DNA of 64,000 nucleotides from CAZGUH01 sp964529005 (GCA_964529005.1 CAZGUH010000018.1:10732-74731), one strand, 5' to 3'; numbered from the stretch's first letter, positions 42,151 to 50,980 are shown. Notes: a model not told the origin generated them from the letters alone. A program made the numbers and translations.

Positions 42151-43319
42151 CCCAGACCGGGGACGAGCGACTGGTCGACGACCTGGTCGATCGGCAACGG
42201 CGTGTCGTAGGTGAGGATCTCACCGAAGTCGATCCAGCCCTCCTGGAGCTTCGTGATGATGCTGGTGTCGAAGTCCAAGTCGGCCTCCCATTCGTAGGCC
42301 GGCGGCTGGCCGGTGATCACCGACGGATCGATGCCGTTGGCCTCGGCGAGGATCTCCACCACTTCCTCGTTGGCGTGGTAGTCGCCGAGCAGGTACGTGT
42401 CGATCGTGCGCTGGATCGCCCGGAAGAACGCCTCGCCCGCTTCACGCTTCTCGGTGAACACGTGGCCGCCGACCTGATACGCGGCGAGCGCTGTCTTCGG
42501 CGGGATCTCGACGTAGAGCTTCGCCAGGCCCGACTCGGTGGCTTCGATGTTCTGCGGCGACGAGAGCCATCCGGCCTTGATCGCGCCGGTCTCGAGGGCG
42601 GTGATGTTGTCGACGCTGATCCCGGCGGTCACCGTGAAGTCGTTGAGCGACAAGCCTTCGGAGTTGAGCTTGTCCTCGATGAAGACCGCCGTCGGCGCGC
42701 CCTTGCCGCCGCCTGCGGTGGCGACGGTGCCGCCGCGGAACTTCTCCACGTCGAGGTTGCCGGCGCTGTCGAAGAACTCGCTGCGGATGTAGAAGCCGTC
42801 GGCGCCGGGAAGGATGTACAGCCCGGGCGCCACCCAGCGCGTGGTCGATCCGGCGGCGATGGCGTTGAACAAGCCGGCGGTGACGCCCGACAGGCCGATG
42901 TCGGCTTCGGCCTTGTCGAGCAGCAGGAGCAGATCGGCGCCGCGCGCGGTCACGACCTCGACGTTGAGGTTCTCCTTCTCGAACTCGCCCTTGGCGAGGG
43001 CGACGACCACCGGCGAGAAGGGCTCGAAGGGGCCCGACCACGCGAACGTGATCGTCTGCTGGGTGGCGAGTGGTTGGGGCGCGTACGGGTCGGCGCCGGC
43101 CGTCGTGGCCGGCTGACCGGTCGTGGCGCTCGACCCTTCCGTCGTCGGAGCGCTCGAGGGCGCCTCCGTCGTGCTCGGCGCGGCGGTGGATGCCACCGTG
43201 GTCGGTGAGCTGCTGCCGCCGTCGTCGTCGTCCCCACAACTCGCCAGCACCGCGAGACCGACGATGAGCGGAGCAACCGCCCGCCGCCACGTGCTGACCG
43301 ACGTGCGGTCGTGCTTCAT
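42147..43319 (-). CDS. NMT1/SsuA-type ABC substrate-binding lipoprotein
   Basis: 390 residues. Lipobox L-A-S-C, Cys28, followed by a long Ser/Thr/Pro-rich linker to about residue 85. The mature domain has the NMT1/SsuA pattern: F-A-W-S-G-P-F near 95, V-V-A-L-A-K-G-E-F-E-K-E-N-L near 108, and A-D-I-G-L-S-G near 140. GGGGGGT lies just before the ATG. It is the first gene of the ten-gene operon and captures the substrate for the duplicated-permease importer. The family includes binders of taurine, sulfonates, nitrate, phthalates and pyrimidine precursors. The ligand cannot be inferred beyond a probable small anion. Confidence 0.92.
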   Translation of the reverse strand: MKHDRTSVSTWRRAVAPLIVGLAVLASCGDDDDGGSSSPTTVASTAAPSTTEAPSSAPTTEGSSATTGQPATTAGADPYAPQPLATQQTITFAWSGPFEPFSPVVVALAKGEFEKENLNVEVVTARGADLLLLLDKAEADIGLSGVTAGLFNAIAAGSTTRWVAPGLYILPGADGFYIRSEFFDSAGNLDVEKFRGGTVATAGGGKGAPTAVFIEDKLNSEGLSLNDFTVTAGISVDNITALETGAIKAGWLSSPQNIEATESGLAKLYVEIPPKTALAAYQVGGHVFTEKREAGEAFFRAIQRTIDTYLLGDYHANEEVVEILAEANGIDPSVITGQPPAYEWEADLDFDTSIITKLQEGWIDFGEILTYDTPLPIDQVVDQSLVPGLG

Positions 43320-43395
43320 GGTGACCCCCCAGATCCGCGGCGCACGTGAATGGGAGCGACGTTCGTCGTCTCGGCGCCGACCAGTATCAACCAAA

Positions 43396-43424
43396 AAGTT
43401 AGCAAAGGCCGCCCAACCTGGCAA
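43396..43424 (-). promoter_or_regulatory. Promoter of the ten-gene leftward operon
   Basis: On the reverse strand TTGCCA (43424-43419) and TAACTT (43401-43396) are 17 bp apart. The -35 hexamer lies inside operator site 8, giving the same operator-over-promoter design as sites 2b, 6 and 7. Confidence 0.5.
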
Positions 43425-43433
43425 GCGCTCGAT
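43420..43433. promoter_or_regulatory. KstR2-like operator (site 8)
   Basis: GGCAAGCGCTCGAT, two mismatches to AnCAAGnnCTTGnT. It lies between the carboxymuconolactone-decarboxylase-like gene and the lipoprotein gene. That is evidence for a transcription start here rather than read-through. Confidence 0.5.
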
Positions 43434-43449
43434 CAAGTCGTCGCGGTCG

Positions 43450-44007
43450 TCACGCCCACGACGCCGGAGGCCATTCGTCGCCGGCCTCCGGGGCCAGCGC
43501 GACGCCGTTCATCACGAACGCGAGCATGGTGTAGTTGCCGATCAGCATCAGCAGCTCGATCAGCTCGTGGTCGGCGAGATGGCGCCGCAGCACCGCCCAC
43601 GTCTCGTCCGACAGCGTCGAGGTGGCGTGCAGCTCGTCGGCCGCGGCGACGAACGCGCGGTCGAACTCGTTCCACGACGGCGCCATCTCGAGCGTGCCGA
43701 TCGCCTCCATGTCCGCGTCCGTCACGCCAGCCTCGCGGGCGGTGTCGACATGGCGGGCCCACTGATACGGGCAATCGCACAGCCGCGCGGTGCGCAGGAT
43801 GGCCAGCTCGCGGGCGCGAGCGGGGAGAGCGCCGTCGCGCAGCGCGACTCCGAACGGCATGTAGCCGCGCGCCAGGTCGGGATGCCGGAGGATCGTTCGG
43901 GCGATCGCGGTGGACACGGTGATCTGCGACGGCACGTCGTCGCGGCGGCGCTCCAGCTCGTCGACGTCGACGCCGGCGAGGCGAGGTGATGAGGGTGCGT
44001 CGGGCAT
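43450..44007 (-). CDS. Carboxymuconolactone decarboxylase/AhpD-family protein
   Basis: 185 residues, all-helical CMD fold. The core R-E-L-A-I-L-R-T-A-R-L-C-D-C-P-Y-Q-W-A-R-H (about 66-86) carries the family's Cys and His pair (C79 or C81, H86). The Y-Q-W-A-R-H form resembles the decarboxylase/uncharacterised branch more than redox-active CxxC AhpD. Such proteins are frequent in aromatic and steroid catabolic loci and may act as decarboxylases, lactonases or peroxide defence. It diverges from the SDR at 44046 with a half-operator between. Confidence 0.85.
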   Translation of the reverse strand: MPDAPSSPRLAGVDVDELERRRDDVPSQITVSTAIARTILRHPDLARGYMPFGVALRDGALPARARELAILRTARLCDCPYQWARHVDTAREAGVTDADMEAIGTLEMAPSWNEFDRAFVAAADELHATSTLSDETWAVLRRHLADHELIELLMLIGNYTMLAFVMNGVALAPEAGDEWPPASWA

Positions 44008-44028
44008 GGGCTCACAGTGTCACACCCG

Positions 44029-44042
44029 CGCGTATGCTTGCT
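44029..44042. promoter_or_regulatory. KstR2-like half operator (site 9)
   Basis: CGCGTATGCTTGCT has a perfect right half (CTTGnT) and a degenerate left half. It sits in the 38-bp gap between two divergent genes, three bases before the SDR start, where it could cover both promoters. Confidence 0.35.
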
Positions 44043-44045
44043 TGG

Positions 44046-44888
44046 ATGCAGGAGATGGTCGGCGCTCCGCTCGCGGACGAGACGCTGAGCCCGCAGACGC
44101 CAGCCGGGATGCTCGCCGGCAAGGTGGTGATCGTGGCCGGCGCCGGCCCGGGGCTCGGGCGGCAGGTCGCGATCCGGGCCTCGGCGGCCGGCGCATCGGT
44201 GATGCTCGCGGCGCGATCGCAGCCCGCGCTCGACGAGCTGACCGGAGAGATCACCGCCTCGGGCGGGCGCGTCGCGAGCCGGCGCGCGGACGTGACCGAC
44301 GAGTCGGAGTGCGCCGCGCTGGTGAACGCCACGCTCGCGGCGTTCGGCCACGTGGACTGCCTGGTCTACAACGCCTTCGCCGCCGGGCCGATGGACGAGC
44401 CGATCGAGCGTGCCGACATGAGCGTGTGGCGTCAGGCGTTCGAGGTCAACGTGTTCGGCGCGCTCCACATGGTGCGCGCCGTGACGCCGGCGATGCGCGC
44501 CGCGGGAGGCGGCTCGATCGTGCTCGTCAACAGCCAGATCGTGCGCCGGGTGCGGGCCGGGCGCGGCGCGTACGCGGCGTCGAAGGCGGCGCTGCTGTCG
44601 GTCGGCCAGGTGCTGGCGCGCGAGCTCGGCGGCGACCGGATCCGGGTCAACAGCGTCGTCCCCGGCGCGATGGACGGCGCCCCCTTGCGCGCGTTCTTCG
44701 AGCGCGCGGCGAGCGAGCGGGGCATCCCGGTCGACGACGTGCGGCGGTCACGGCTCGATCCGCTCGCTCTGCCCGAGATCCCGACGGACGCGGAGTGCGC
44801 CGGCGCGGTGCTGTTCCTGGCCTCGGACCTCGCAGTCGCGATGACCGGGCAGTCGATCGACGTCAACGGGGGCGAGACGCTCATCTGA
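44046..44888 (+). CDS. SDR oxidoreductase, GxGPGLG subfamily
   Basis: 280 residues, the same length and active-site numbering as the SDR at 9143. Glycine loop GAGPGLG at 32-38, Ser163, Tyr176, Lys180, and C-terminal V-N-G-G-E-T-L-I. Two nearby in-frame ATGs (44034, 44055) are possible starts. I chose 44046 because it gives that match in length and leaves the operator outside the gene. No ribosome binding site is evident, so a leaderless transcript is likely. Its stop codon overlaps operator site 10. Confidence 0.87.
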   Translation: MQEMVGAPLADETLSPQTPAGMLAGKVVIVAGAGPGLGRQVAIRASAAGASVMLAARSQPALDELTGEITASGGRVASRRADVTDESECAALVNATLAAFGHVDCLVYNAFAAGPMDEPIERADMSVWRQAFEVNVFGALHMVRAVTPAMRAAGGGSIVLVNSQIVRRVRAGRGAYAASKAALLSVGQVLARELGGDRIRVNSVVPGAMDGAPLRAFFERAASERGIPVDDVRRSRLDPLALPEIPTDAECAGAVLFLASDLAVAMTGQSIDVNGGETLI

Positions 44889-44901
44889 GCGAGCGCTTGG
44901 C
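44888..44901. promoter_or_regulatory. KstR2-like operator (site 10)
   Basis: AGCGAGCGCTTGGC, matching at the core with intact CTTG. It begins on the last base of the upstream SDR stop codon. A TAGATT -10-like hexamer at 44922-44927 would start a nearly leaderless transcript for the gene at 44936. Confidence 0.5.
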
Positions 44902-44935
44902 CGACTCGGCCGGCGTCGAAGTAGATTGCGGCGCC

Positions 44936-45844
44936 ATGGCCGACACGCGAAACGAGGACGGGCACGGCGGGATCTGTGCCGACCGGGTCTGCATCGTCAC
45001 CGGAGGCGCCCGCGGGATCGGGCGGCAGCACGTCACGATGCTGGTGGAGCAGGGCGCGCGGGTCGTCGTCAACGACGTGGCAGACGGCGACGGCCGCTCC
45101 AGCGCGGCCGACGAACTGGTCCGCGAGATCACCGGCAACGGCGGGCAGGCCGTCGCCTCGGTGGGCGACGTCAGCGACTGGGGATACGCGCAGGAGCTGA
45201 TCGCGCAGGCGGTGGAGACGTTCGGCGGCCTCGACGTGCTCGTCAACAACGCCGGCATCCTGCGCGACCGCATGCTGGTCAACATGGACGAGCGTGAGTG
45301 GGACGACATCATGCGCGTGCACCTGAAGGGCACGTTCGCCCCGGCGCGGTGGGCCGCGGCATACTGGCGTGATCGCGTCAAGGAAGGCGCCGAGGTCGAC
45401 GCACGCATCATCAACACGACGTCGGTGTCGGGCATCTACGGCAACCCCGGCCAGAGCAACTACGGCGCGGCGAAGATGGGCATCGCCGGCTTCACGGTGA
45501 TCGCGGCGATGGAGCTCGCCCGCTACGGCGTCACGGTCAACGCGATCGCGCCCACGGCGCTCACGCGTCTGACGGAGTCGATCCCGATGGGCCAGGACAC
45601 CGAGGAGGGGCGGCGGGCGATCGACCCCCGCTGGGTCGCGTCCGTCTGCGCGTGGCTCGCCTCGCCGCGGTCTCGTGGGGTGACGGGCCGCGTGTTCGAA
45701 GCCTCCGGGCACACGTTCGCGGTGGCCGACGGCTGGCATCGCGGCCCGTCGTGCGCGCCGTCGCTCGACCCGTGGGTCGTCGACGAGCTGGCGCACGAGC
45801 TGCTCGCGGCCGCGCGCCCGAACGCGAACATCGAAGGTCGGTAG
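44936..45844 (+). CDS. SDR-family (3-hydroxyacyl-CoA-type) dehydrogenase
   Basis: 302 residues, classical SDR. TGGARGIG is at 22-29, N-N-A-G at 104-107, and Ser163, Tyr176 and Lys180 form the active site. Arg, Asp and Trp-rich R-W-A-A-A-Y-W-R-D-R near 138-147 and S-N-Y-G-A-A-K recall the 17-beta-HSD4 / Hsd4A group, which oxidises (R)-3-hydroxyacyl-CoA intermediates of steroid side chains. That assignment is by resemblance only. A C-terminal extension of about 30 residues ends in a likely surface helix. Single-gene unit under operator site 10. Confidence 0.88.
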   Translation: MADTRNEDGHGGICADRVCIVTGGARGIGRQHVTMLVEQGARVVVNDVADGDGRSSAADELVREITGNGGQAVASVGDVSDWGYAQELIAQAVETFGGLDVLVNNAGILRDRMLVNMDEREWDDIMRVHLKGTFAPARWAAAYWRDRVKEGAEVDARIINTTSVSGIYGNPGQSNYGAAKMGIAGFTVIAAMELARYGVTVNAIAPTALTRLTESIPMGQDTEEGRRAIDPRWVASVCAWLASPRSRGVTGRVFEASGHTFAVADGWHRGPSCAPSLDPWVVDELAHELLAAARPNANIEGR

Positions 45845-45866
45845 CGCGCCCGGCGGGCCGCCGTCC

Positions 45867-46649
45867 TCAGTCGAACGACTCGCCGGCGTTCACGTCGAGG
45901 GACTGCCCGGTGATCGACTGGGCGCGGTCGCTGGCGAGGAACACCACGGCGTCGGCGACGTCGTCGGGCGTCGGGATGCGCCGCAACGGGAAGCCGCTCG
46001 CCACCGCCGCGATCTGCTCCTCGACCGGCGTGCCGGTCGCTTGCTGCTTCTGCTCGAAGTAGTCGAGCACGGCAGGCCCGAGCATCCACCCCGACACCAC
46101 CGTATTGACGCGGACGCCGTACTCGCCGAGCTCCTGGGCCATGAACTTGCCGGCGATGTGCAACGCGGCCTTCGACATCGCGTAGCCGCCGCGAGGCTGA
46201 CCGAGGCGGCGGATCTGGCGGGAGTTGATCAGGACGACGGAGCCGCGGCGCTCGCGCAGCGGTGGCAGGCAGGCGCGCACCAGGTTCAGCGCGCCGAACG
46301 CGTTGACGTCCATCATGCGCCGCCACTCGTCGAGGTCGGCCTCGTCGAACCGTGCCTCGACGCCGCCCATGTAGGCGTTGTAGACGACGACGTCGAGCGT
46401 GCCCAGCTTCTCCACCGTCGTCCGAGCGATCGCCTCGCAGTCGGCCGGCTTGGTGAGGTCGCCGTGGATCGTCACCGAGGTGGCGCCGAGCCCGCGCAAC
46501 TCCTCCTCGACCGGAGCCGTGCTCGCCTCGGAACGCGCGACCAGGGCGACCTTCGCCCCCGCCTCGGCGGCGCGCACCGCGATCGAGCGTCCGAGTCCGG
46601 GCCCGATGCCCGCAACCACTACCGACTTTCCACGTAGGTCTGTCACCAT
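45867..46649 (-). CDS. SDR oxidoreductase, GxGPGLG subfamily
   Basis: 260 residues, the fourth member of the subfamily in the window. Glycine loop GIGPGLG at 14-20, Ser143, Tyr156, Lys160, C-terminus V-N-A-G-E-S-F-D. The ATG at 46649 is preferred over one 13 codons upstream because AGGGGG sits four bases before it. It faces the double-domain CoA-transferase across operator site 11 and converges with the SDR at 44936. Oxidation of an alcohol in a CoA-activated intermediate is the likely role. Confidence 0.88.
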   Translation of the reverse strand: MVTDLRGKSVVVAGIGPGLGRSIAVRAAEAGAKVALVARSEASTAPVEEELRGLGATSVTIHGDLTKPADCEAIARTTVEKLGTLDVVVYNAYMGGVEARFDEADLDEWRRMMDVNAFGALNLVRACLPPLRERRGSVVLINSRQIRRLGQPRGGYAMSKAALHIAGKFMAQELGEYGVRVNTVVSGWMLGPAVLDYFEQKQQATGTPVEEQIAAVASGFPLRRIPTPDDVADAVVFLASDRAQSITGQSLDVNAGESFD

Positions 46650-46702
46650 CGCCCCCTCGCTGCGTGCCTTGCCGTGGACCGTACCCATCTCGCCCCCATT
46701 TG

Positions 46703-46716
46703 AGCAAGCGATCGGT
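46703..46716. promoter_or_regulatory. KstR2-like operator (site 11)
   Basis: AGCAAGCGATCGGT, with a strong left half CAAG. It lies in the 252-bp divergent region. Rightward TTGAGC (46700-46705) and TACGCT (46722-46727) hexamers, 16 bp apart, straddle it. The remainder of 46650-46901 shows no gene. Confidence 0.55.
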
Positions 46717-46901
46717 CATGATACGCTGACGACGTCGCGAGCCGCAGCACAGTTCGCCAGCACGGGTGAGTCGCCAAGCGAGGTGTTTCGTCGCCAACGG
46801 CGTTCTCGCTGCGGTCGAGCGCTCCCACAGAAGAGCAGACGGAGGTATCCCGTGATCCGAGCAGTGCTCGTCGCAGCGCGGACGGCGGAGACGGCGGCGT
46901 C

Positions 46902-49358
46902 ATGACGGGGAAGTCACATCCTCTCACCGGGTATCGCGTCCTCGATCTGTCGTCGGGCATCCCCGGCGGCTACTGCACGAAGTTCCTCGCCGATGCCGGC
47001 GCCGACGTCGTCAAGGTGGAAGCTCCCGGCGGCGACCCCTTGCGGCGGCGGGCGCCCGAGGGGTACGAGCTGGCGGCGGACGAGGACGGCGCGCTGTTCC
47101 AGTTCCTCGCCGGCTCGAAGCGCAGCGTGGTGATCGATCCCACATCGGCCGGCGACGTCGAACTCCTCGACCATCTCGTCGCCACGGCCGAGGGCATCGT
47201 CTGGTCTCCCGGCTCGCCTGTGGCCGACCTGCCGGCGATGGCTCCCGCGCAGCTGCGCCGTAGAGCGCCGCGGGCGACCGTCACCGCGATCACGAAGTGG
47301 GGGCTCGACGGCAGGTGGGTGAACCGGCCTGCGACCGAAGCGACGTTGCAGGCGATGAGCGGCGGCCCGATGCATCGCGGCGACCCTTCGCTGGCGCCGA
47401 TGATCATGGGCGGACGCGTCGGCGACTGGGTGGCCGGCAACGTCGGCGCGATCGGCCACCTGATCTCGCGCTGGCGGACGCTCCAGACCGGCCTCGGCGA
47501 ACTCGTCGACGTGTCCGAGCTGGAGTCGGTCATCTTGTCGATGACGATGTACTCGGTCACCTACGCCTCGATCGCGGGAAGACCGTTCCGTCTCAATCGC
47601 ACGTTCAACCTTCCCGCCATCCACCTCGCCAAGGACGGCTACGTCGGGTTCATGGTCGTGACGGGCCAGCAGTGGCTCGACTTCTGCGTGATGGTCGAAC
47701 GGCCGGACTGGCTGGAGGACGAGAGCCTGATCCTGTTCGACGTGCGCAACGCCCGCCGTGCCGAGCTGATCGGCCACATCGACCGGTGGACCGCGGAGAA
47801 GACCATCGACGAGGTGATCGAGCTGGCGAACCTGTGGCGCATCCCCGTCGCCCGTGTCGAAAGCGGGGCGACCGCGCCGCTCGCGGATCACTTCCGCGAG
47901 CGCAACTTCTACATCCGCAACCCGCGCAGCGGGTTCGTGCAACCCGACGTCTCCTACACGATGGTGGGCAGTGCCGAGCGCCGCTTCCCCCTGCCGGCGC
48001 CGCGCCTCGGTGAGCACACCGAGGCCGTGCTCGCGGAGGTCCGTTCGCACGGCGCCGCAGCGCCCGCCGACGCCGAGCCCGACGACGCCACGCCGGTGCC
48101 GTTGCCGTTCGCCGGCTTGCGCGTCGCCGACTTCACCGCCAACTGGGCAGGGCCCATCGTCGGGCACATCCTCGCCCTGTACGGCGCTGACGTGATCCAC
48201 GTCGAGTCGGTGCAACGCCCCGACAACATGCGCTTCAACCCGATCAAGCCGATGGGCTCCGACCACTGGTGGGACTGGTCGCCGCTGTTCCACGGGCCCA
48301 ACGCGAACAAGCGCGACCTGACGCTCGAGATGACGACGGAGAAGGGCCAGGAGCTCGCCCGCCGGCTGATCGCCGCCAGCGACATCGTGATCGAGAACAA
48401 CAGCCCGCGCGTCTTCGAGAACTGGGGCCTCGACTGGGACGCGGTGCGGGCGCTCAACCCGACGGTGATCTTCGTGCGCGCTCCGGCGTTCGGCATCTCG
48501 GGGCCGTGGCGCGACCGCACCGGCTACGCCCAGACCATGGAGATGGCGTCCGGCTTGGCGTTCATGACCGGCGTCCCGGAGGCGCCGCCGGAGATCCCCA
48601 ACGGTCCGATGGATCCGATCGCCGGGTGCCACACCACCGCCGCGCTGCTGCTCGCGATGGAGCACCGCCGCCGCACCGGAGAAGGGATGCTGCTCGAGTC
48701 ACCGATGATCGGCGGGGCGCTCAACGTGGCCGCGGAGCAGGTGATCGAGTACTCCGCGCACGGCGTGCTGCTCCAGCGCGAAGGGAACCGCAGCCCCGAC
48801 GCAGCGCCGCAGGGGGCCTACCTGACCTCGGAGATCCTGCCGACGACCGGCGAGGTCGACCGCTGGGCGTTCATCTCGGTGGAGACCGACGAGCAGTGGC
48901 GCGCGCTCGGGCGCGCCCTCGGCGACCCGGCGTGGGCAAGCGACGCGCGCTTCGCGACGCACGCCGGGCGGCGGGAGCATCACGACGAGATCGACCGTCA
49001 CCTCGCCGAGTGGTGCGCGACGCGCACGGTCGCCGAGATCGTCGAGCCGTTGACGGCTGCGGGCGTGCCCGCCGCGGAGGTGCTGCTGCCCAACGAGCCG
49101 TACCGCCTCGACCACCTCCACGACCGTGGCTGCTTCGAGGAGCTGGACCATCCGATCACCGGTCGGAACGTGCACATGACGTTCCCGGCCAAGCTCAGCC
49201 GCAGCCCGCGCGTCAACCGCCGTCACCCGCCGATGCTCGGGCAGGACAACCGGGACGTCCTCACGACGGTGCTCGGCCTGAGCGACGCGGAGGTCGACGA
49301 GCTGGAGGCGCAGGGCGTCATCGGCCAGGTCGCAGGCGGTGTGCTGAAGCACTGGTGA
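46902..49358 (+). CDS. Double-domain CaiB/BaiF-type CoA-transferase
   Basis: 818 residues, about twice the usual length, with two family III CoA-transferase domains. Domain 1 (about 5-380) begins Y-R-V-L-D-L-S-S. Domain 2 (about 405-810) begins L-R-V-A-D-F-T-A-N-W-A-G-P. At the nucleophile position before the x-M-S-G helix, domain 1 reads T-E-A-T-L-Q-A-M-S-G (Glu for Asp) and domain 2 reads G-Y-A-Q-T-M-E-M-A-S-G (Ala). Neither half therefore keeps the canonical Asp. Similar fused proteins occur in steroid-degrading actinobacteria; their reaction is not known to me. The fusion could act as an intramolecular dimer with altered chemistry. Confidence 0.88.
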   Translation: MTGKSHPLTGYRVLDLSSGIPGGYCTKFLADAGADVVKVEAPGGDPLRRRAPEGYELAADEDGALFQFLAGSKRSVVIDPTSAGDVELLDHLVATAEGIVWSPGSPVADLPAMAPAQLRRRAPRATVTAITKWGLDGRWVNRPATEATLQAMSGGPMHRGDPSLAPMIMGGRVGDWVAGNVGAIGHLISRWRTLQTGLGELVDVSELESVILSMTMYSVTYASIAGRPFRLNRTFNLPAIHLAKDGYVGFMVVTGQQWLDFCVMVERPDWLEDESLILFDVRNARRAELIGHIDRWTAEKTIDEVIELANLWRIPVARVESGATAPLADHFRERNFYIRNPRSGFVQPDVSYTMVGSAERRFPLPAPRLGEHTEAVLAEVRSHGAAAPADAEPDDATPVPLPFAGLRVADFTANWAGPIVGHILALYGADVIHVESVQRPDNMRFNPIKPMGSDHWWDWSPLFHGPNANKRDLTLEMTTEKGQELARRLIAASDIVIENNSPRVFENWGLDWDAVRALNPTVIFVRAPAFGISGPWRDRTGYAQTMEMASGLAFMTGVPEAPPEIPNGPMDPIAGCHTTAALLLAMEHRRRTGEGMLLESPMIGGALNVAAEQVIEYSAHGVLLQREGNRSPDAAPQGAYLTSEILPTTGEVDRWAFISVETDEQWRALGRALGDPAWASDARFATHAGRREHHDEIDRHLAEWCATRTVAEIVEPLTAAGVPAAEVLLPNEPYRLDHLHDRGCFEELDHPITGRNVHMTFPAKLSRSPRVNRRHPPMLGQDNRDVLTTVLGLSDAEVDELEAQGVIGQVAGGVLKHW

Positions 49359-49367
49359 CGCGGCGGG

Positions 49368-49385
49368 AGCCGCGCCGGCGCGGCT
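49368..49385. terminator. Palindromic hairpin between convergent genes
   Basis: AGCCGCGCCGGCGCGGCT is a perfect 18-bp palindrome (7-bp stem, CCGG loop). It lies 10 bases after the CoA-transferase stop and 22 bases from the stop of the convergent lactonase gene. Confidence 0.5.
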
Positions 49386-49407
49386 GCCGGACGTCACGGA
49401 TGAGCGG

Positions 49408-50328
49408 TCACGGATAGGCCAGGGCGAGACCGGGGCGCGGCCACGTGCAGCGCACGAGCCGGCCGCTCTCCGACAGCGTCAGGTACGCCGTCGTGAGGTC
49501 CTCGCCGCCGAAGCAGAGGTTCGTGACCATCGGGTCGGCCAGGTCGCCCGGCAGCACGTATTGCTCGTAGCTCGAGCCGTCCGGCGCGGCCACGGTCACG
49601 CACCCCGAGATCAGCGTGCCGACGCAGACGTTCCCTGCGCCGTCGACGGCGAGCGAGTCGAACATCTGCACGCCCGGCAGGCCGCACACGAGCGAGTCCG
49701 GGTCGTGCTGGCGCGTGTGCTCGACAACGCCGGGCGACGTCACGGCGCGACGGTAGAGCCGTCCGGTGAGCGTCTCCGCGTAATAGAGCGTGCGCTCGTC
49801 CGGCGACAGGCCGATGCCGTTGGGCGCGTCGACGCGCTCGAAGACCTCGACGATCCGGCTGCCGTCGGCGGCCGCGTAGAAGATTCGCCCGTGATCCCGA
49901 TCGTGGTCGCGCATCTTGCCCAGGTCGGTGAACCAGAAGCCTCCGGTGCTGTCGAAGACGAGATCGTTGGGCGCGGACAGCGGCCGGCCGTCGCAGCTGT
50001 CGTAGAGCACCTCGACCCGGCCGGTGTCGAGGTCGACGCGCTCGATCCGCGCGCCGTCGAAGTCGGGCCAGCGGCCGCCGTTGTTGCAGATGTAGACAGC
50101 GCCATCGGGTCCGATCGCGGCGCCGTTCGGGCCGCCGCCGCAGTGCGCGACGACCTCGACCGAGCCGTCGATGTCGACGCGGGTGAGCGTCTTGCGCAGC
50201 ATCTCGACGAGCAGCACGCTGCCGTCGGGCATCCAGATCGGCCCCTCGGGGAAGACGAGGCCGTCGGCGACGAGCGTCGCGTCCTCCAGCACGATGCGTG
50301 CCGGCGCTGCCTGTGCGATGTCGGTCAT
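49408..50328 (-). CDS. SMP-30/gluconolactonase-type beta-propeller hydrolase
   Basis: 306 residues of the SMP-30/LRE family, a six-bladed propeller. The metal-ligand motifs are visible: F-P-E-G-P-I-W near 27-33 (first Glu), N-D-L-V-F-D near 136, and D-S-L-A-V-D near 244. Members hydrolyse lactones or organophosphates with a Ca or Zn ion. GGAGGTGCGCT precedes the ATG, which overlaps the stop of the SnoaL-like gene. A lactone made by a luciferase-type Baeyer-Villiger reaction elsewhere in the cluster would be a sensible substrate, but this is speculation. Confidence 0.9.
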   Translation of the reverse strand: MTDIAQAAPARIVLEDATLVADGLVFPEGPIWMPDGSVLLVEMLRKTLTRVDIDGSVEVVAHCGGGPNGAAIGPDGAVYICNNGGRWPDFDGARIERVDLDTGRVEVLYDSCDGRPLSAPNDLVFDSTGGFWFTDLGKMRDHDRDHGRIFYAAADGSRIVEVFERVDAPNGIGLSPDERTLYYAETLTGRLYRRAVTSPGVVEHTRQHDPDSLVCGLPGVQMFDSLAVDGAGNVCVGTLISGCVTVAAPDGSSYEQYVLPGDLADPMVTNLCFGGEDLTTAYLTLSESGRLVRCTWPRPGLALAYP

Positions 50329-50873
50329 GAGCGCACCTCCGCTGTCGTCGTCGTTCCCAACACTGCCCTGCGCCACCACCCGTCCGCGGCCGGGCGTCGG
50401 CCGCCGTGGGGCGCGACGTCCTGCCAGATCACGCGCGGATTGCCCGACCACCACAGGCGCGTGGCGTGGCGGCGCACGATCAGCCAGCGCCCGTGCTCCT
50501 TGCGGAGCTCGTCGTCGTTCCAACCTGCGCTGAGGAAGAAGCTGTCCGGGGCGAGTTCGTTGCGCACGTGCTGCGCGACGTAGTACGTCCGCGCCGCCGC
50601 CATGTCGCCGTCGACGCGGACCGTCGTGTTGAGCATGCAGTGCTGGGTCGCGTCGAGCTTGGGCAGCACGTCGGCGCACACCGCTCGGTACGCGTCGCGC
50701 CCGTCGTGGCGCCGGCCGGCGACCTCGATGTGCGCGCCGGCGTGGAAGATCTCGTCGAACAGGTCGAGGTCGATCGTGTCGATCGCGACCGCGTACCGGT
50801 GCAGGAGCTGCTCGATGTCGTGAACGTCGATCAGCTCGCCGAGCCGATCGGACGCCGCCGTGGTGGGACTCAT
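50325..50873 (-). CDS. SnoaL/NTF2-like protein
   Basis: 182 residues of the SnoaL-like NTF2 fold. D-V-H-D-I-E-Q-L-L-H-R-Y-A-V-A-I-D is near 20, the D-L-D-L-F-D-E-I-F-H pattern near 38, and a final W-L-I-V-R-R strand near 130. Members include ketosteroid isomerase, polyketide cyclases and dehydratases. The C-terminal 40 residues after the fold are Arg/Trp/Pro-rich and atypical. It pairs with the lactonase gene by an ATGA overlap. A second NTF2-like protein is encoded at 52958. Confidence 0.85.
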   Translation of the reverse strand: MSPTTAASDRLGELIDVHDIEQLLHRYAVAIDTIDLDLFDEIFHAGAHIEVAGRRHDGRDAYRAVCADVLPKLDATQHCMLNTTVRVDGDMAAARTYYVAQHVRNELAPDSFFLSAGWNDDELRKEHGRWLIVRRHATRLWWSGNPRVIWQDVAPHGGRRPAADGWWRRAVLGTTTTAEVRS

Positions 50874-50980
50874 GGGCTTCCCCCTGTGGAACTCCCGCGT
50901 GGAGTGCTGCGGCCGCAACGAACGGCTCCGCTGAGCAAGGGGTGCGGGCCGCCGTCGAGACGCGCCGTCGAGGATGCCCG

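Noticed and set aside
45845..45866. GCCCGGCGGGC hairpin between convergent SDR genes
   Set aside because: A 4-bp stem is too weak to call a terminator.
46773..46786. CAAG half-site (GCCAAGCGAGGTGT) in the 46650-46901 promoter region
   Set aside because: No right half, and site 11 nearby already explains control.
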